From: Sanderia malayensis
Lineage: Eukaryota; Cnidaria; Scyphozoa; Semaeostomeae; Pelagiidae
Assembly: GCA_013076295.1 (NCBI GenBank)
Contig: RQOL01000699.1
Span: 1,674,001 to 1,738,000 of the forward strand
DNA length: 64,000 nt
Direction of reading: 5' to 3'
Shown: positions 17,701 through 28,500 of the stretch, in pieces
Layout of the letters: each line of letters begins with the position of its first letter
Position numbering within the stretch: the first letter of the stretch is position 1
The notes under the pieces: model-generated
Told to the model about the DNA's origin: nothing
Database searches by the model: none
What the model saw: only the letters and a program-made list of their open reading frames with translations
Translations under genes and position numbers: made by a program

Positions 17701-17913
17701 CAAAGCCTTCAATGAGAGTGAAGGAATAAACGGCGCGGACCACTGATTTGTATATTCATCAACATCTTCTTCGAGTTTAATCCAACGGGCCCTTTCCATC
17801 CATCTCAACTGGCCTTCGGTTGAATACACCTCCAAATTCTCCAACTCGACAAAACACTGTTGTAGATTCTTTATCAATCGCGAATCCATGGAAATAGCCA
17901 TAAGTGTACGCAT
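14730..17913 (-). CDS. SLC4-family anion exchanger (AE-like bicarbonate transporter)
   Basis: Plasma-membrane chloride/bicarbonate exchanger type. Exons (minus): 17429-17913 (ATG 17913), 17009-17333, 14730-16625 (stop 14730-14732); 901 aa, phases 2 then 0. The N-terminal cytoplasmic domain shows ARWIKLEEDVDEYTNQWS, PVRFICFIGGP and LGKCLGTLMSDSRFL. The membrane domain shows the SLC4 hallmark LSGQPLIIVGPTGPML, then GYHLDLLIVASL, GLPWMCASPVNS, REQRVT-like KEQRVT, LFIPYKMHPDTRFVRKV and FPFLIMCLVPLRR. The glutamate of FMETGLTA (residue 670) matches the Glu typical of Na-independent AE members, where Na-coupled members usually have Asp. That supports AE-like transport, as an inference from family knowledge. 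The whole membrane domain lies in one 1,896-nt exon. The N-terminal region is shorter than in vertebrate AE2/AE3. Confidence 0.93.
16733..16935. repeat. Minisatellite of about 20-bp units, SLC4 intron 2
   Basis: About ten diverged copies of GCTCTATGTAGCTCCGCATT within the intron between 16625 and 17009, close upstream (minus sense) of the large exon. A unit of similar composition occurs in the PSMD9 intron at 19548-19850. Confidence 0.85.
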
Positions 17914-18815
17914 AGAAATTGTAACCTACACATGATAACTTCAATGCATATGCAAATAAACACAACCTCGCAAATGCGATTGCTGTTACATAACAAGCAA
18001 TCGCTATCATATATGACGTCAGATTGCGTGTTAAATTCGATCCACGCGTGCGAATCCTATTCTCAGTGCTCTATCGTACATTCGTTACATTTAAGAGTTC
18101 GTTACATTACGTCACTTGTCTTCGCTTTTCGAATCGATAATTCGCTACGGCCTGCAGCCATCGCTATATATTCGCTATTGCTAAGTACCTGGTTGTATGC
18201 TAAAATCTGAGTGATACGACATAATAATGCCACTGAAAGAAAACCTTTGCCAGTCTTTAACCCGTTAGTCCATAAGTCCCAGGTTTAGCAAGCAAAAAAG
18301 AGCAAAACACAGGGAATCAATGTAATGGGTTTAGCATTATATAGGGTGTGATCAAGAAGTAATTAACTGGACATACAAACAAGCAAACTTGCTCCAGTTG
18401 AAAAATCCTCATAGACCAGATTATATAGCACTAAACGCCACAAGCGAACAATTCAAAAAGCTCTCGAATACCTGATAAAGTGTTGATATGTTAGACAAGG
18501 GTGCCAACGTAACGTCACATATTTATAATCTAAATGAATTTGATATTTTATGTACATTAGTAAATATAACTTCGATGTTAGCGCAGAACTCTAAACAACG
18601 ATGCCGGAGAAGCCATCGTTTTCATTATTAATAACCCATTGGGGAATTATTTAAAACGTTTCTTACAATAAGTGGTGTTTGAGCACCTGATGACCAGAGC
18701 ATACATTTAAGACTTGCAGAGAAAGTTCAAACCAATGTCGAGACTCACCACCTTGCTGTAAATTGTAGTTTGTTTGCAATCTCATTGTTGTCAGTCCACG
18801 TTTTCCAAGGTTTTC
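17914..18815. other. Intergenic region between SLC4 start and PSMD9 stop
   Basis: About 900 bp, with SLC4 upstream sequence followed by the PSMD9 3' region. No gene or clear repeat was seen on either strand. Confidence 0.55.
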
Positions 18816-20560
18816 TCACTTTAGTAACACAACGTTGCAGCTGAAAATGAGAGCAGCAAAAACGTTTAAATCTGCACAAACCGAAACATTACTACTTCTG
18901 CCACATATTGCTAAGCCTCTACGGTGGTTAACACAGCAAAAAACATAGGCAAAAAAAAGCAGAGAAAAGAGATAAAAAGAATAGATTAGTTGGCGTACCC
19001 AAGAAGACCTTTTCCAGACCAAGTATTAGGTGTCAGTGTCAAGCACCTCGTCTTCTCTTGCCTTTGGATGATAATTGGTAAAGGATTCTAAAATTCAAAT
19101 ACACCCAAAAATAAAGCAGAGTTAATGATGCATTAGTTGGAGTGGAGTTATGGCAAATTAAAAAACTAATGGTAGAGTTAAAGGATGACAAAGAATGATT
19201 GAAATATCAAAAGATTGTGCTTACTCCCTTGCTGTGTTGGACCAAGGACCCAATCGACTGCAAGCCAAGAAAGTTGTCTTCTTTTATTGTTCCAAACTTC
19301 AATATCAAGTCATTCACTTGCAAACCCTTTCAGAGATTGGACAATGATAAATGATTCAAAGTGAAGCCTTTATAAATAAAATGCAAAGAAAACGTTATTA
19401 ACTTACTGCTCTTTCGGCTGGTGAGCTCTGACTGACCAAATCAACTTTGAGAAAAGGTTTCAAGCACATGTCTGCAAAAGAAATAGCAAATAAAACCATT
19501 GAAGCCCATTAACAAGTAATGTAAAGCAATAAAAACCCATTAAGAGCTATGTACACCTACAAAGAGCTATGTAGACCTATGTAGATCTATGCAGACCTAT
19601 GTAAAGCTATGCAGAACTATGTAGAGCTATGCAGACCCATGTAGAGCTATGCAGACCTATGTAGATCTATGCAGACCTATGTAAAGGTATGCAGAACTAT
19701 GTAGAGTTATGTACACCTACATAAAGCAATGCAGACCCATTTAGAGCTATGCAGACCCATGTAGAGCTATGTACACCTACGTAGAACTGTGCAGACCTAT
19801 GTAGAGCTATGCAAGCCTATGTAGAGCTGTGCAAAGCTATCCAAATCTACACAAACATAATAAAGGTTCAGCAAAAGCTCTGCAGAATCATGTAGTACTA
19901 CCTAGAGCTATAAAAACAATTAAGACCAATTCAGGTCAGAGTAATGAAAAAAAGTAATAGTCATAACCCAAAACCCTACGCTTGTTTACCATCATCAGTT
20001 GTGTCCATTTGTTCATCATTTTTTGTTGTTTTGTTTTCTCTTGCCATGGCATGTGCTTTGTGAATCCCTTCTTCTATTTGTTTCATGATAGCATTCAGAT
20101 CATTCTGCAAGCCTAGCAATAAGAAAAAAAGATCTGCTTGTAGACCAGACTGAAGAAAATGATAGATAAGTTTACATAAAAGGGAAGCATAAAACTTACA
20201 TATAATCTTGTTTCTGGCTATTCTTATACCATGCACATCGATATCAGCTCTTGGAAAACCATCTTTATCAACTAGTGCATCATCCATTCCAACATTTTGC
20301 TGAAAATCAAAAGTATCACAGGCGTAATGACGGAAGTAAACACATGGAAGGACGTCAAAAGGAACGAAGCCTGAGCTCTAAAGCAACTGTCTCCTTGATT
20401 CCTCTGAGCTATTCGGTGCTAATAATCAATAACAACATTTAATTTTATGCCTTACCAATTGAAGGACCTCTTGAAAACTTATTATTTCCTTTTCAATGCT
20501 ATCTTTCTTCGCTATTAGCTGCTTTACATATGCCATTTGCTTCTTCTCTTCAACCGCCAT
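18816..20560 (-). CDS. PSMD9: 26S proteasome non-ATPase regulatory subunit 9 (PSMD9/p27), PDZ-domain assembly chaperone
   Basis: PSMD9 is a chaperone of proteasome base assembly that binds RPT subunits; it acts in cytosol and nucleus. Seven exons (minus): 20456-20560 (ATG 20560), 20200-20299, 19990-20112, 19407-19471, 19225-19326, 18999-19087, 18816-18840 (TGA 18816-18818); 202 aa. The N-terminal coiled-coil half has [40 protein letters not shown] and [11 protein letters not shown] short charged linker leads to the PDZ domain [29 protein letters not shown] and [10 protein letters not shown]. The C-terminus is [15 protein letters not shown], like GKGLLGCNI in mammals. The last coding exon is only 25 nt. 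The exon 3 donor must be GTAAAC at 19988-19989 and not the later GTAGGG, because only that phase fits exon 4. The gene lies 166 bp from the GPATCH1 stop on the same strand. Confidence 0.93.
19548..19850. repeat. Minisatellite of about 20-bp units, PSMD9 intron 3
   Basis: About fifteen diverged copies of TATGTAGAGCTATGCAGACC between exons 3 and 4. The composition is similar to the minisatellite at 16733-16935 when that one is read on the other strand. Confidence 0.85.
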
Positions 20561-20726
20561 CTTGGACAGCACGTGTTAAAAAATTCCAGAGAGTCCGGCT
20601 AATCATTTTTAACATGCACAGGAACCATATGGTGACGTAGAATTATGGACAGAATCAAGAGTCATGAATGCAACAAAGTAAAAAAAATGATCTCAGCAAT
20701 TTACAATCCGAAATTAACAATAAGCA

Positions 20727-23700
20727 TTACATAAAATCAGCTGCTGATTTACGTTTTACAACCAAGCCATGTTTTTTCATTTTTTCTACCAACAGCCTTG
20801 CAGATGGTATTACACTTTGCTCTTGACGATCAACATTCTTGCCTTGCGTTTCATCGCCTCGCTTCGATGCAGAGCCTCTATCCGGTGCAGTGTAATCGTC
20901 TGATAACGAGCTACTGCGTTTCTTGTGCTTCGATTTACGCTTCTTCGATTTCTTTTTACGCGAGCTACTACTCCTCCCTTCCTCCCCCTTCAAATATCGA
21001 GAGTGTTTCTCTGATCTCTCCGATTCATGATTGGAATGATTTGATGATTCTTTCTTTCGATGATCACGACCTGATCTTGATTCATAAGTGATTTCAACAT
21101 CACTATCATCATCATCTGTCGATTCTGAATCACTATAATCATGTTTCCAGTGTTTACCTTTCTTGTCAGAGCTTCGTTTGGCCTTCTTCTTTTTCTGCTT
21201 CGATTTATTCTTCTTATGTTTATGTTTATCCAACTTGCCTCTTTCATAACCATCCCTCTCTCCTGAAGTTATCATGTGTAGGTTACAATTTCTAGAAGTT
21301 GTAGTGAAGTTAGAAGTCGGACTGCTAACACCGATCCTTTTCATGCCGTCAGAAGTCTTCGTAGTCCTATCAGACTCTAATGTCGCATACGACTTGACGT
21401 CAGTCTCAATTACAGTACCTGTGTGCCCAAGCCCAGGAGAAGTCCGGGACAAATTCGTCTCATCGGCACTTTTATCGTCTGTAATTGTAGCTACTTTAAT
21501 ACCAGCATTACTTTCCTTATCAGCAACCTTCTCCGTTTCCCCGTGCTTGTCCTGCGCAGCTTCATCCCTCCCCTCCTGCTCCACATCACTATCAGAACTT
21601 TCATCTGAATCAGCAAAAATCGCTTTGAACAAATCCATAGATGGTTTTCCTGCCACCGCACTTACACCCGACTCTTCACGACTCTCCACAGACGTAGACA
21701 ACTCGACACTCTCAGATTTATCAGGCAAATCATTCAAGTGAGACAAAGGACCTTGAGACTTCTTCTTGCTTTTAGTATGCTCCGCAGGCTCCGCAGCAAC
21801 ATCAATAGGTGATGCCTCGCGTGTTTCACTCCTCGCAACTCGATCATCCAAATACGCATTCTCCTCAAAGCCCTGTAGCCAGTGCCTTTTCTTCTCGCTC
21901 CCGGGAATCCCCACAATGCGCGAACCTGGATATGGATCCGGGATGTTGAATCGTTTGCACAGAACGCTGTGGGGATGCCACTGCTGTGTTTTTCGCGTCA
22001 GTTTGCCAAACATTCCGAGTGTTGCAGCTTTTTCGCAGTCGGTTTTCGCTGCTGTCGTACTTGACGAATCTTTCTCGTTTTCGTCGGTACTTTGTTCCGA
22101 GGCACGTGTAAATCGCGACGCAATTGTCGTCGACATCGGTCGGAAAAGAACGGCAGCTCTCGAAAATTCTTCTTTTTCTCGCTCTTTCTCCCATTCTGTC
22201 ATCGAGCTAGGACAAATAAATATCATGTTGACTTTCGCGATAATTCAGAGCTAACTGAAACAACGTTGGACCACGTAAAGCAGTGCGAACCAATTATGAC
22301 AATGTAGAGCTTGCTACCTTCGCTGTATTAAATTTCGCGGTTACCACGTACATGACCGTAGAGTGCTTAATTTCGCGCAGTCAAGGGTAAGCAACATATA
22401 ATACACCGCGAATTTAAATGCACCTTCGGTATGCAAACCTGCGGGTTATGTCACATAAACCATAAACCAATACTTAAAGCAATGCAAAGCTATAACAATC
22501 ATGTTGAGCTTCACAAGTCAGTTAATAGTGTTGCAGAGTTACCTGGAGATAAGTAAGAAAAGTACCAATAAGAAAAATTGAGCATAGCTTCATACCCTTT
22601 ATAAGAAAGTTCTGATTGCTTTCCAAACTGTTTGGTGGCGAGAAACTCGTTGTATCTCTCTTGTTTCTCAGGATCACTGGCAAAAGGTTTAAATGAATCA
22701 CCTTCTACACCACTGGGCACATGTGCTATCAATTTCTTCACTTTGCTATCCCATCTTGATGTCTTCCTCGGCTTCTCTGGCTCAACACCACCAACGACTT
22801 TTGTGCTTTCCTGACTGCCAACATTTTCGAGCCTGTTATCTGAATTTCTTGATTTTGCAGACTCCATGCGATGTCTGTCCTCATCAGAGATGACATCAAA
22901 TACTGATTCAATCGGTTTCCTAGCTTCTTTCTCACCAAGCATGATAGCCCTGTCACTTGCACTTAGAAAATTCCTACTTGCTGAACGACTGTTCGTGCTG
23001 GTTTGAATACCCTGCGGTTTGTTGCTTGTATTACTAAACGTGTGCTGTGGGATGTAATTCAAAGGCAATCGGGGAGCATGGAATACTTTGCTGGTTGCAG
23101 TGGGTCTTGATGCTTTAGAAAAGCCAACGATAACACCTAGAATGCATGAAATAGAGAACATGTAATCAGTATATTCCTAAATGATATCCAGCTGCAAATC
23201 TCAGAATAACTGAGGAAATTTAACGCCTGCAAACCTCTCTGCTTCTCTTTCTTCGAAGGACCAGACCAACCGTGATTTGCGTATTTGTCAATTTCAGCTT
23301 CAGACGCCATGCTGAAATCATAATTTGACATCATGTCCTTCGAATAAACATCATCGTCCTCATCTTCAAATGCACCGACACCAAATGCCTGTGATAAACA
23401 AATCAAAAAAATCGAAGCTAAGTCTTCGGTGTGGAAGAAAAATGAAACAACAAGAGCTCAAAGATAATGGAAAAAAAATAATACCTTTCATCATACACAT
23501 ACCTGTCCTTTGATGCCTCTCTTTTCTGCTCCAGTTGGCTTAAATGATTCAGCAAGGCTACCTGCACCAAGAAACATTGCCTTGCCTGGGTCAATACCAC
23601 TGTAACCAATACCGTGGGTGTTGTTTTTTGCATCAAAGCTAATCGGTTGCACATCCTTTGGTGCCAGAAACAATTTCAAATTATCGACATCTAAATTGAT

Positions 23701-24516
23701 CTCTTCTGTGGGAGTAGCAGATGAAGAAAGGGAACAGCCATAAATCTAAAAAACAATAGATGGTGTTATTTCTAATCTTGCATAAAGAGGATGGGTTTAT
23801 TTAGCTCAACAATTGAATGCAGATTATAATGACGCTTCTATGGCATGTATCATGAGTGTGCAGCCTTCTCTGCGGCCCTACACAAGTCAATAGTACTTGA
23901 GGTATGCAAAGGAGAATGAGAAAACAGCAACCTTTCTTGCATCATCTCTATTTGTTGCAAGTCCAACTGTTTTGATTTTGTCACCAACACCCTGCCCTTC
24001 TTTCCAGCCCATTTTTCGCAGCAGGACAACCCCTATTGATGACTTGGAGGGAATTATAAGATCATCAACAGGCAGGCCTCCGGGCACTGCACTTCTGACT
24101 GCACCTTCTTTCACTGCCTGGTCGAAATTCCTCTTCAAAGAAGCAGCATCTCGTTCTTGAGCTGAGAATTTATCCTTTGTCATGAATTTCTTGGGTGCGA
24201 TTCCGTACTCCCCGAAATCTTCATCGTCCATGAAATCCTCGGGTCTTTGTGCGGATCCATCTTTGTTCTCTCGACTTGTCCTCGATGACACAAAAGTAGA
24301 AGGGGTCCAACCTTCTTTTGTCCCTACAGTGTTGAAATACCCAGCTGAAAACCCACCCGTGAACGCTCCATGAAACCGCCGCCGGCCTTTATCGTCAACT
24401 GCAACCTGGTCATGTACGGTAGACGGCTTTTTTGACGAGGAAGACTCCTCTGGTATCTCAAAGGCCGAGCCTATAGTCACAAAATCATCTTCATCATCAT
24501 CCATGCTGGTAGCCAT
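20727..24516 (-). CDS. GPATCH1: G-patch domain-containing protein 1 (GPATCH1)
   Basis: Nuclear splicing-associated G-patch protein. Five exons (minus): 23932-24516 (ATG 24516), 23503-23745, 23235-23388, 22596-23136, 20727-22206; 1000 aa, all phases consistent. The N-terminal block RRFHGAFTGGFSAGYFNTVG, KEGWTPSTFVSSR and FGIAPK-like EYGIAPKKF is nearly invariant in the family. The G-patch segment is VVLLRKMGWKEGQGVGDKI. Later blocks are GIGYSGIDPGKAMF, QAFGVGAFEDEDDDVY, FKPFASDPEKQERYNEFL, SMTEWEKEREKEEF and LCKRFNIPDPYPGS. The C-terminal 200 residues are Lys/Arg/Ser-rich, as expected for a spliceosome-associated factor. The frame is open upstream of the ATG to a TTG at 24741. I chose the ATG at 24516 (MATSMDDDEDDF) because it aligns with the acidic start of the family. 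Confidence 0.95.
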
Positions 24517-24825
24517 TTGTTGGGAAAAGGTACTAATGGCTGAGGAGGAGGTTTGCGTGCGGAGGAGAAAGGTAAGGCTGCGCAGCAGGGTAGTTAGGGG
24601 CTGCGCAGGAGTCTCACTTTTTTTTATTTGGAAAATAAATGGGTAGGAAGAAATTAAGCATGCGTATTGAGAAGGTTTTGATGCATCCAAGAGTTGTTTT
24701 CGTTCCGGGTATATTTTGCAAGGCATAAAAAGTGTTGACAATTTGACCTGTTCTAGCTGACAACTATAAATTATGTTAGGAAATTAATATAAGTAAGAGC
24801 CTATAATAGAGTGACATTTAAAAAT
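24517..24825. promoter_or_regulatory. Putative bidirectional promoter, GPATCH1/AP5B1
   Basis: 309 bp between divergent ATGs. It has no TATA box at an expected distance. The shared promoter role is inferred from the arrangement. Confidence 0.45.
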
Positions 24826-27534
24826 ATGGTGAAAACATCAGACGCAGCTTGGCTTCAGAAAATATTGCAGTTTAAAGCACAGAAAAATGCAAGCGTATCG
24901 GAAAACTCGGCCTTCCTTCTCGACATATTACAAGGTTTGTACGAAGAGATTCAAGAAAGCACGAAATTCGAGCTGCTTAACGTTCTTCAAGAATACACCG
25001 AGCTATTGATCCAGGGCCCAGATGTAGCAGAGCAAGCTGCGGGTACAATAATAGGCTTGTTGGAAAACTTGCAAGATGTTGTTACAGTAGGGAAGCATCA
25101 CAATAAACATTACATTGCAAGCTGCTTGATAACAGCAACGACTATTGTCATAGAATTTGAGTTGAGAGAATTCAACTGTCATTTAGTCCAAGATCTCATC
25201 CGAATTCTCATGCGAACAGCAAGGAAAGTCAATCAACCTGCATTGGCTTTCATTCGGAAAACAGCATGTGAATGCCTGGTTGAACTGGAGATTAACCAAC
25301 CGGGAACAATGGAAAGATACCTCAATGAATTGTATTTATTGAGTGCAAAGGAGAAAACATATGCAGCACAGACTTACCTTGTTTTATTCAGTACAGTCCT
25401 GCTGAATTTCTTGCAAAGCGATGTGAAAGATAAGTTTCTAATAATTGATTCCACTTCTGACATGTCAGTGATGAAGATTGTCGAGAAGAAAGGCAAGGAG
25501 ATGGCTTCATTTGTTGCAGAAGATTACAATCTCCTCAGTCCCACTGCCAAATGGCACGTCGGGCAGAAAATACCCCTGATATTCCACCAACTAGGAATTC
25601 CTGTGAGTATATTGACGACGAAATTGGTTTTTGAATGCGGTCAATCCATGGACCTGTACACGTTGCATCAAGGCATTTCGTTGGCTCTCAGCAACCAGGA
25701 GAACCTGCGGAGTTTCCATGACATAAAGATGATTGCATTCAGTCTACTGCGTTGCATCTCAATGCCACATTTACCACAAGGTTTCAGATGTATTTGTCTC
25801 ACATGGTTCGTGGAACTTCTGCAGCCACTGAGAAGCTTGGCATTGGATATCGCTGACTTTGCTCAGGATGCGATCAAGCAACTCACACCGAACATTTTCA
25901 ACAAGATCAACGTGCTGACAAAGAAATTTGAAGTCATCACCGACATTGCTTCCATGTTCAAAGACGTCAACTTTGATTTGTTGAATTTATTGGCAGTTGC
26001 TTTGAAATCTGCCGACTATGGAGTCAGGGGAACGATGCTGGTCACTTTGTATCGTTTATTTTTTCTCAATTTCATCAAATCGAAGCATGTTTCCATCAGG
26101 CAGTCAATCGTGGATCAGATTATGAAAATTACAGTGAAGAACCCAAATATCATGGAGCATACGGTTGATTTCATCTCTTCAATTCGCAATACGATTCATG
26201 AACCTGTTTGTAAGAACCTCATCTACCAAATCAATCACGTTTTACTCACACTGGACTTCCAAGACTTCCTCAAACATTCCGGCTGCTATCTCATCTTCCT
26301 CGAGTACGTCTGTTGTGAGAAAGAGCTGTGGCCCAGGGCCATAGTCGACTGGCTCAACAATCTCTGCAGCAACACCGATGTTTGCAAGCAAGGTGACTGG
26401 CTATTGGGTAGCAATATACTACTGGTTTGTAGAAGCATCCTGAGGACTCATACGTCAGTCATGCTGCTGCAAGGGCTTGCTGACTTGCTGTGGTTGCTGC
26501 ATCGGAAGTATCAGCATGGAGACATAAGGGACAGAGCACTCTTCTATTACTTGACGATCGGGCACGCATCTCCTCAGCATTTCTCGAAACTGTTCGCAAG
26601 CATGGAAGCAGAGCACAAGATGCAAGTCATCAGCAGGCGTAATGAGATTGAAATGCCATCCGATCTGATGCAAGGAGTTCTACCGACTCTACGATTTGAT
26701 GCCGAAGTCTTCGAGCTAACCAAAACCGCTAAATACAAAGCAAACAGGATGGCATACACATCTGCTCATAATTCTGTTTACAAAGACATAAAAAGTTACA
26801 AGGAGATGCTTGCAAGTGAATCGTTTGATAAGAACGTCTACCTTCAACTGAGTATCAGTCTCACTGATCACAATCGTGGCGAGGATATTCCAAGCAAAAT
26901 ATTCGCCTTGACGCTGAAATTCAACTCATCAGGACCGTATCACGACATACCGGAACTGCACGTGGCGCATTTGAGTAAACCCGGGCCATCGGATGGTTGC
27001 AGTAGAAGCAGTAAGGGTGAAGCGATAACAGTCTTGAAGTTCGAACCTCGCCAACCCATGCCTGGATCAATATTGATAACGTCAGTGTTCAGTAATAATG
27101 TAGGCAGAACATGCGTCGCACCATTGAAGCCTATCGCGGTGAAATTCGCGGATTTTTTCAACCCTTTGGCTTGTGACACCAGCGAGCAGAGCGGCGATAA
27201 TAGCAGTTCGAAGCTGGCATTCGAAATGCTGTGGGCTGATTTTGGCGCGAACCAGCGATCGAAGACAACAACTGACAAGCCGTGTGCTGAATCTGTGAAA
27301 AGGCTTGTTGTGAATTCTGATACAATGAACAGCGTCCTGCGAACCGAGCTGAGCCCATTTCTAGTCGAACAGGCAGATTGCATAAAGAAGTACGGCATAT
27401 TTTTACCCCCTTGCTACTGCATTCTATTCGTCTTTGCAATTTCAGATGAAGAAACTTTAGTAAGATTTAGACTGGATAACTGGGAACTGCTTAGTATTAC
27501 TGAAGAATATTTAGAATCATTATGTGATGTTTGA
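24826..27534 (+). CDS. AP5B1: AP-5 complex subunit beta-1 (single exon)
   Basis: Large subunit of the AP-5 adaptor, which acts with SPG11/SPG15 on late endosomes and lysosomes. The frame is open without introns for 902 codons from ATG 24826; an upstream in-frame GTG at 24811 is unlikely to be used. It is a helical solenoid protein without signal or membrane segments. Similarities to mammalian AP5B1: TACECLVELEINQPG (position of TACECLRELE), RDRALFYYLTIGHAS, AVKFADFFNPL (like VNFADLF) and LDNWELLSITEEYLESLC near the end. The length is close to the mammalian protein (about 880 aa). It is the only complete intronless gene here; mammalian AP5B1 also has its coding region nearly intronless. Convergent with PCCA. 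Confidence 0.9.
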   Translation: MVKTSDAAWLQKILQFKAQKNASVSENSAFLLDILQGLYEEIQESTKFELLNVLQEYTELLIQGPDVAEQAAGTIIGLLENLQDVVTVGKHHNKHYIASCLITATTIVIEFELREFNCHLVQDLIRILMRTARKVNQPALAFIRKTACECLVELEINQPGTMERYLNELYLLSAKEKTYAAQTYLVLFSTVLLNFLQSDVKDKFLIIDSTSDMSVMKIVEKKGKEMASFVAEDYNLLSPTAKWHVGQKIPLIFHQLGIPVSILTTKLVFECGQSMDLYTLHQGISLALSNQENLRSFHDIKMIAFSLLRCISMPHLPQGFRCICLTWFVELLQPLRSLALDIADFAQDAIKQLTPNIFNKINVLTKKFEVITDIASMFKDVNFDLLNLLAVALKSADYGVRGTMLVTLYRLFFLNFIKSKHVSIRQSIVDQIMKITVKNPNIMEHTVDFISSIRNTIHEPVCKNLIYQINHVLLTLDFQDFLKHSGCYLIFLEYVCCEKELWPRAIVDWLNNLCSNTDVCKQGDWLLGSNILLVCRSILRTHTSVMLLQGLADLLWLLHRKYQHGDIRDRALFYYLTIGHASPQHFSKLFASMEAEHKMQVISRRNEIEMPSDLMQGVLPTLRFDAEVFELTKTAKYKANRMAYTSAHNSVYKDIKSYKEMLASESFDKNVYLQLSISLTDHNRGEDIPSKIFALTLKFNSSGPYHDIPELHVAHLSKPGPSDGCSRSSKGEAITVLKFEPRQPMPGSILITSVFSNNVGRTCVAPLKPIAVKFADFFNPLACDTSEQSGDNSSSKLAFEMLWADFGANQRSKTTTDKPCAESVKRLVVNSDTMNSVLRTELSPFLVEQADCIKKYGIFLPPCYCILFVFAISDEETLVRFRLDNWELLSITEEYLESLCDV

Positions 27535-28500
27535 TGATTGAATTGTGTACACGTGGCTGCTATGGAACCTCGAGATATCATAAACTCCTCATCATATATA
27601 TAAATTGACTTCCCAGTATAACCAGCGAAACATCTGTTCTGTAGAACTGATTCAGTATATCTTCGATATAGTAAAAACCCGCATATAAGAACCTGTAAAT
27701 TTTCCATCCAGCCTATTGTTCCAAGACAATAGGCTATTGTTTATTCTATTGTTTTGAGCAGCAAAATCACCCTGAGGGTTCTTAATCCATTGGTTCTTAT
27801 ATGCGGGTTTTTACTGTAGAGTGTAGATTAGTTAACTATCTGCTTCACAAAGTGTTTGTTGGCAGGCCCGTTGAGAGCCTTTGTGGGACCGAGAGTAAAT
27901 GAAACAACAATGGGGATTTCCCCCCAATCTCGGCGGGCCTGTTTATTGTCCCCCTTCAAGAATCGCCATATTGCCATATAATGTTAAATTGCAGTAACTA
28001 TCTTATAGCAATGTGAGACAGCCTTCATTATAAAAAATATGAATAGTTGCTTTTCATTTAATTTGATTCACGCATTCAATATTTCCATCAAATTTTGTAC
28101 TTCGATAACATAAATATCAGGGAAATTTTCGATCGTAATCATACAACTACATACGAGACAGACATTAGACAGCGGGGAAGCAGCTCACAATCTTACAAAA
28201 TACCACAAAATCCTATCATAGAAAACTAACGTTCTGCAATTAAATATAGCGACAGCAACGTTCCAAATACCTTATTTTAAATAAAGAGAGAATTTTATGC
28301 ATGTATTTGGTGGAAACAATATTCAAAACATGAAAGATAGACATGTTACATGATATACAGAACATATCATTCTGCAGAAATATTCATGGCAAATGCGGGG
28401 TGTCATTGGATGGGATACGGAGGCGTATTAGTTCATTTTGCAGTAGAAGCAACAAGCGGCAGTAGAAGAAAAGAAAAATTGCAAACCATTTTTGATGGGT
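27535..28500. other. Convergent intergenic region, AP5B1/PCCA
   Basis: 966 bp, AT-rich, with MITE family A copy 3 at 27667-27818. The remainder shows no coding signal and is probably 3' UTR sequence of both genes. Confidence 0.6.
27667..27818. mobile_element. MITE family A, copy 3
   Basis: Starts TA then TAGTAAAAACCCGCATATAA (first bases decayed) and ends ATGCGGGTTTTTACTG followed by TA. The internal sequence is nearly the same as copy 1. About 130 bp downstream of the AP5B1 stop. Confidence 0.88.

Noticed and set aside
21274..21741. 155-codon plus-strand ORF
   Set aside because: It is antisense to the Ser-rich region of GPATCH1 exon 5, a codon-bias shadow.
24517..24741. N-terminal extension of GPATCH1
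   Set aside because: The frame is open upstream but begins with TTG and contains no ATG before 24516 that fits the family; likely 5' UTR.
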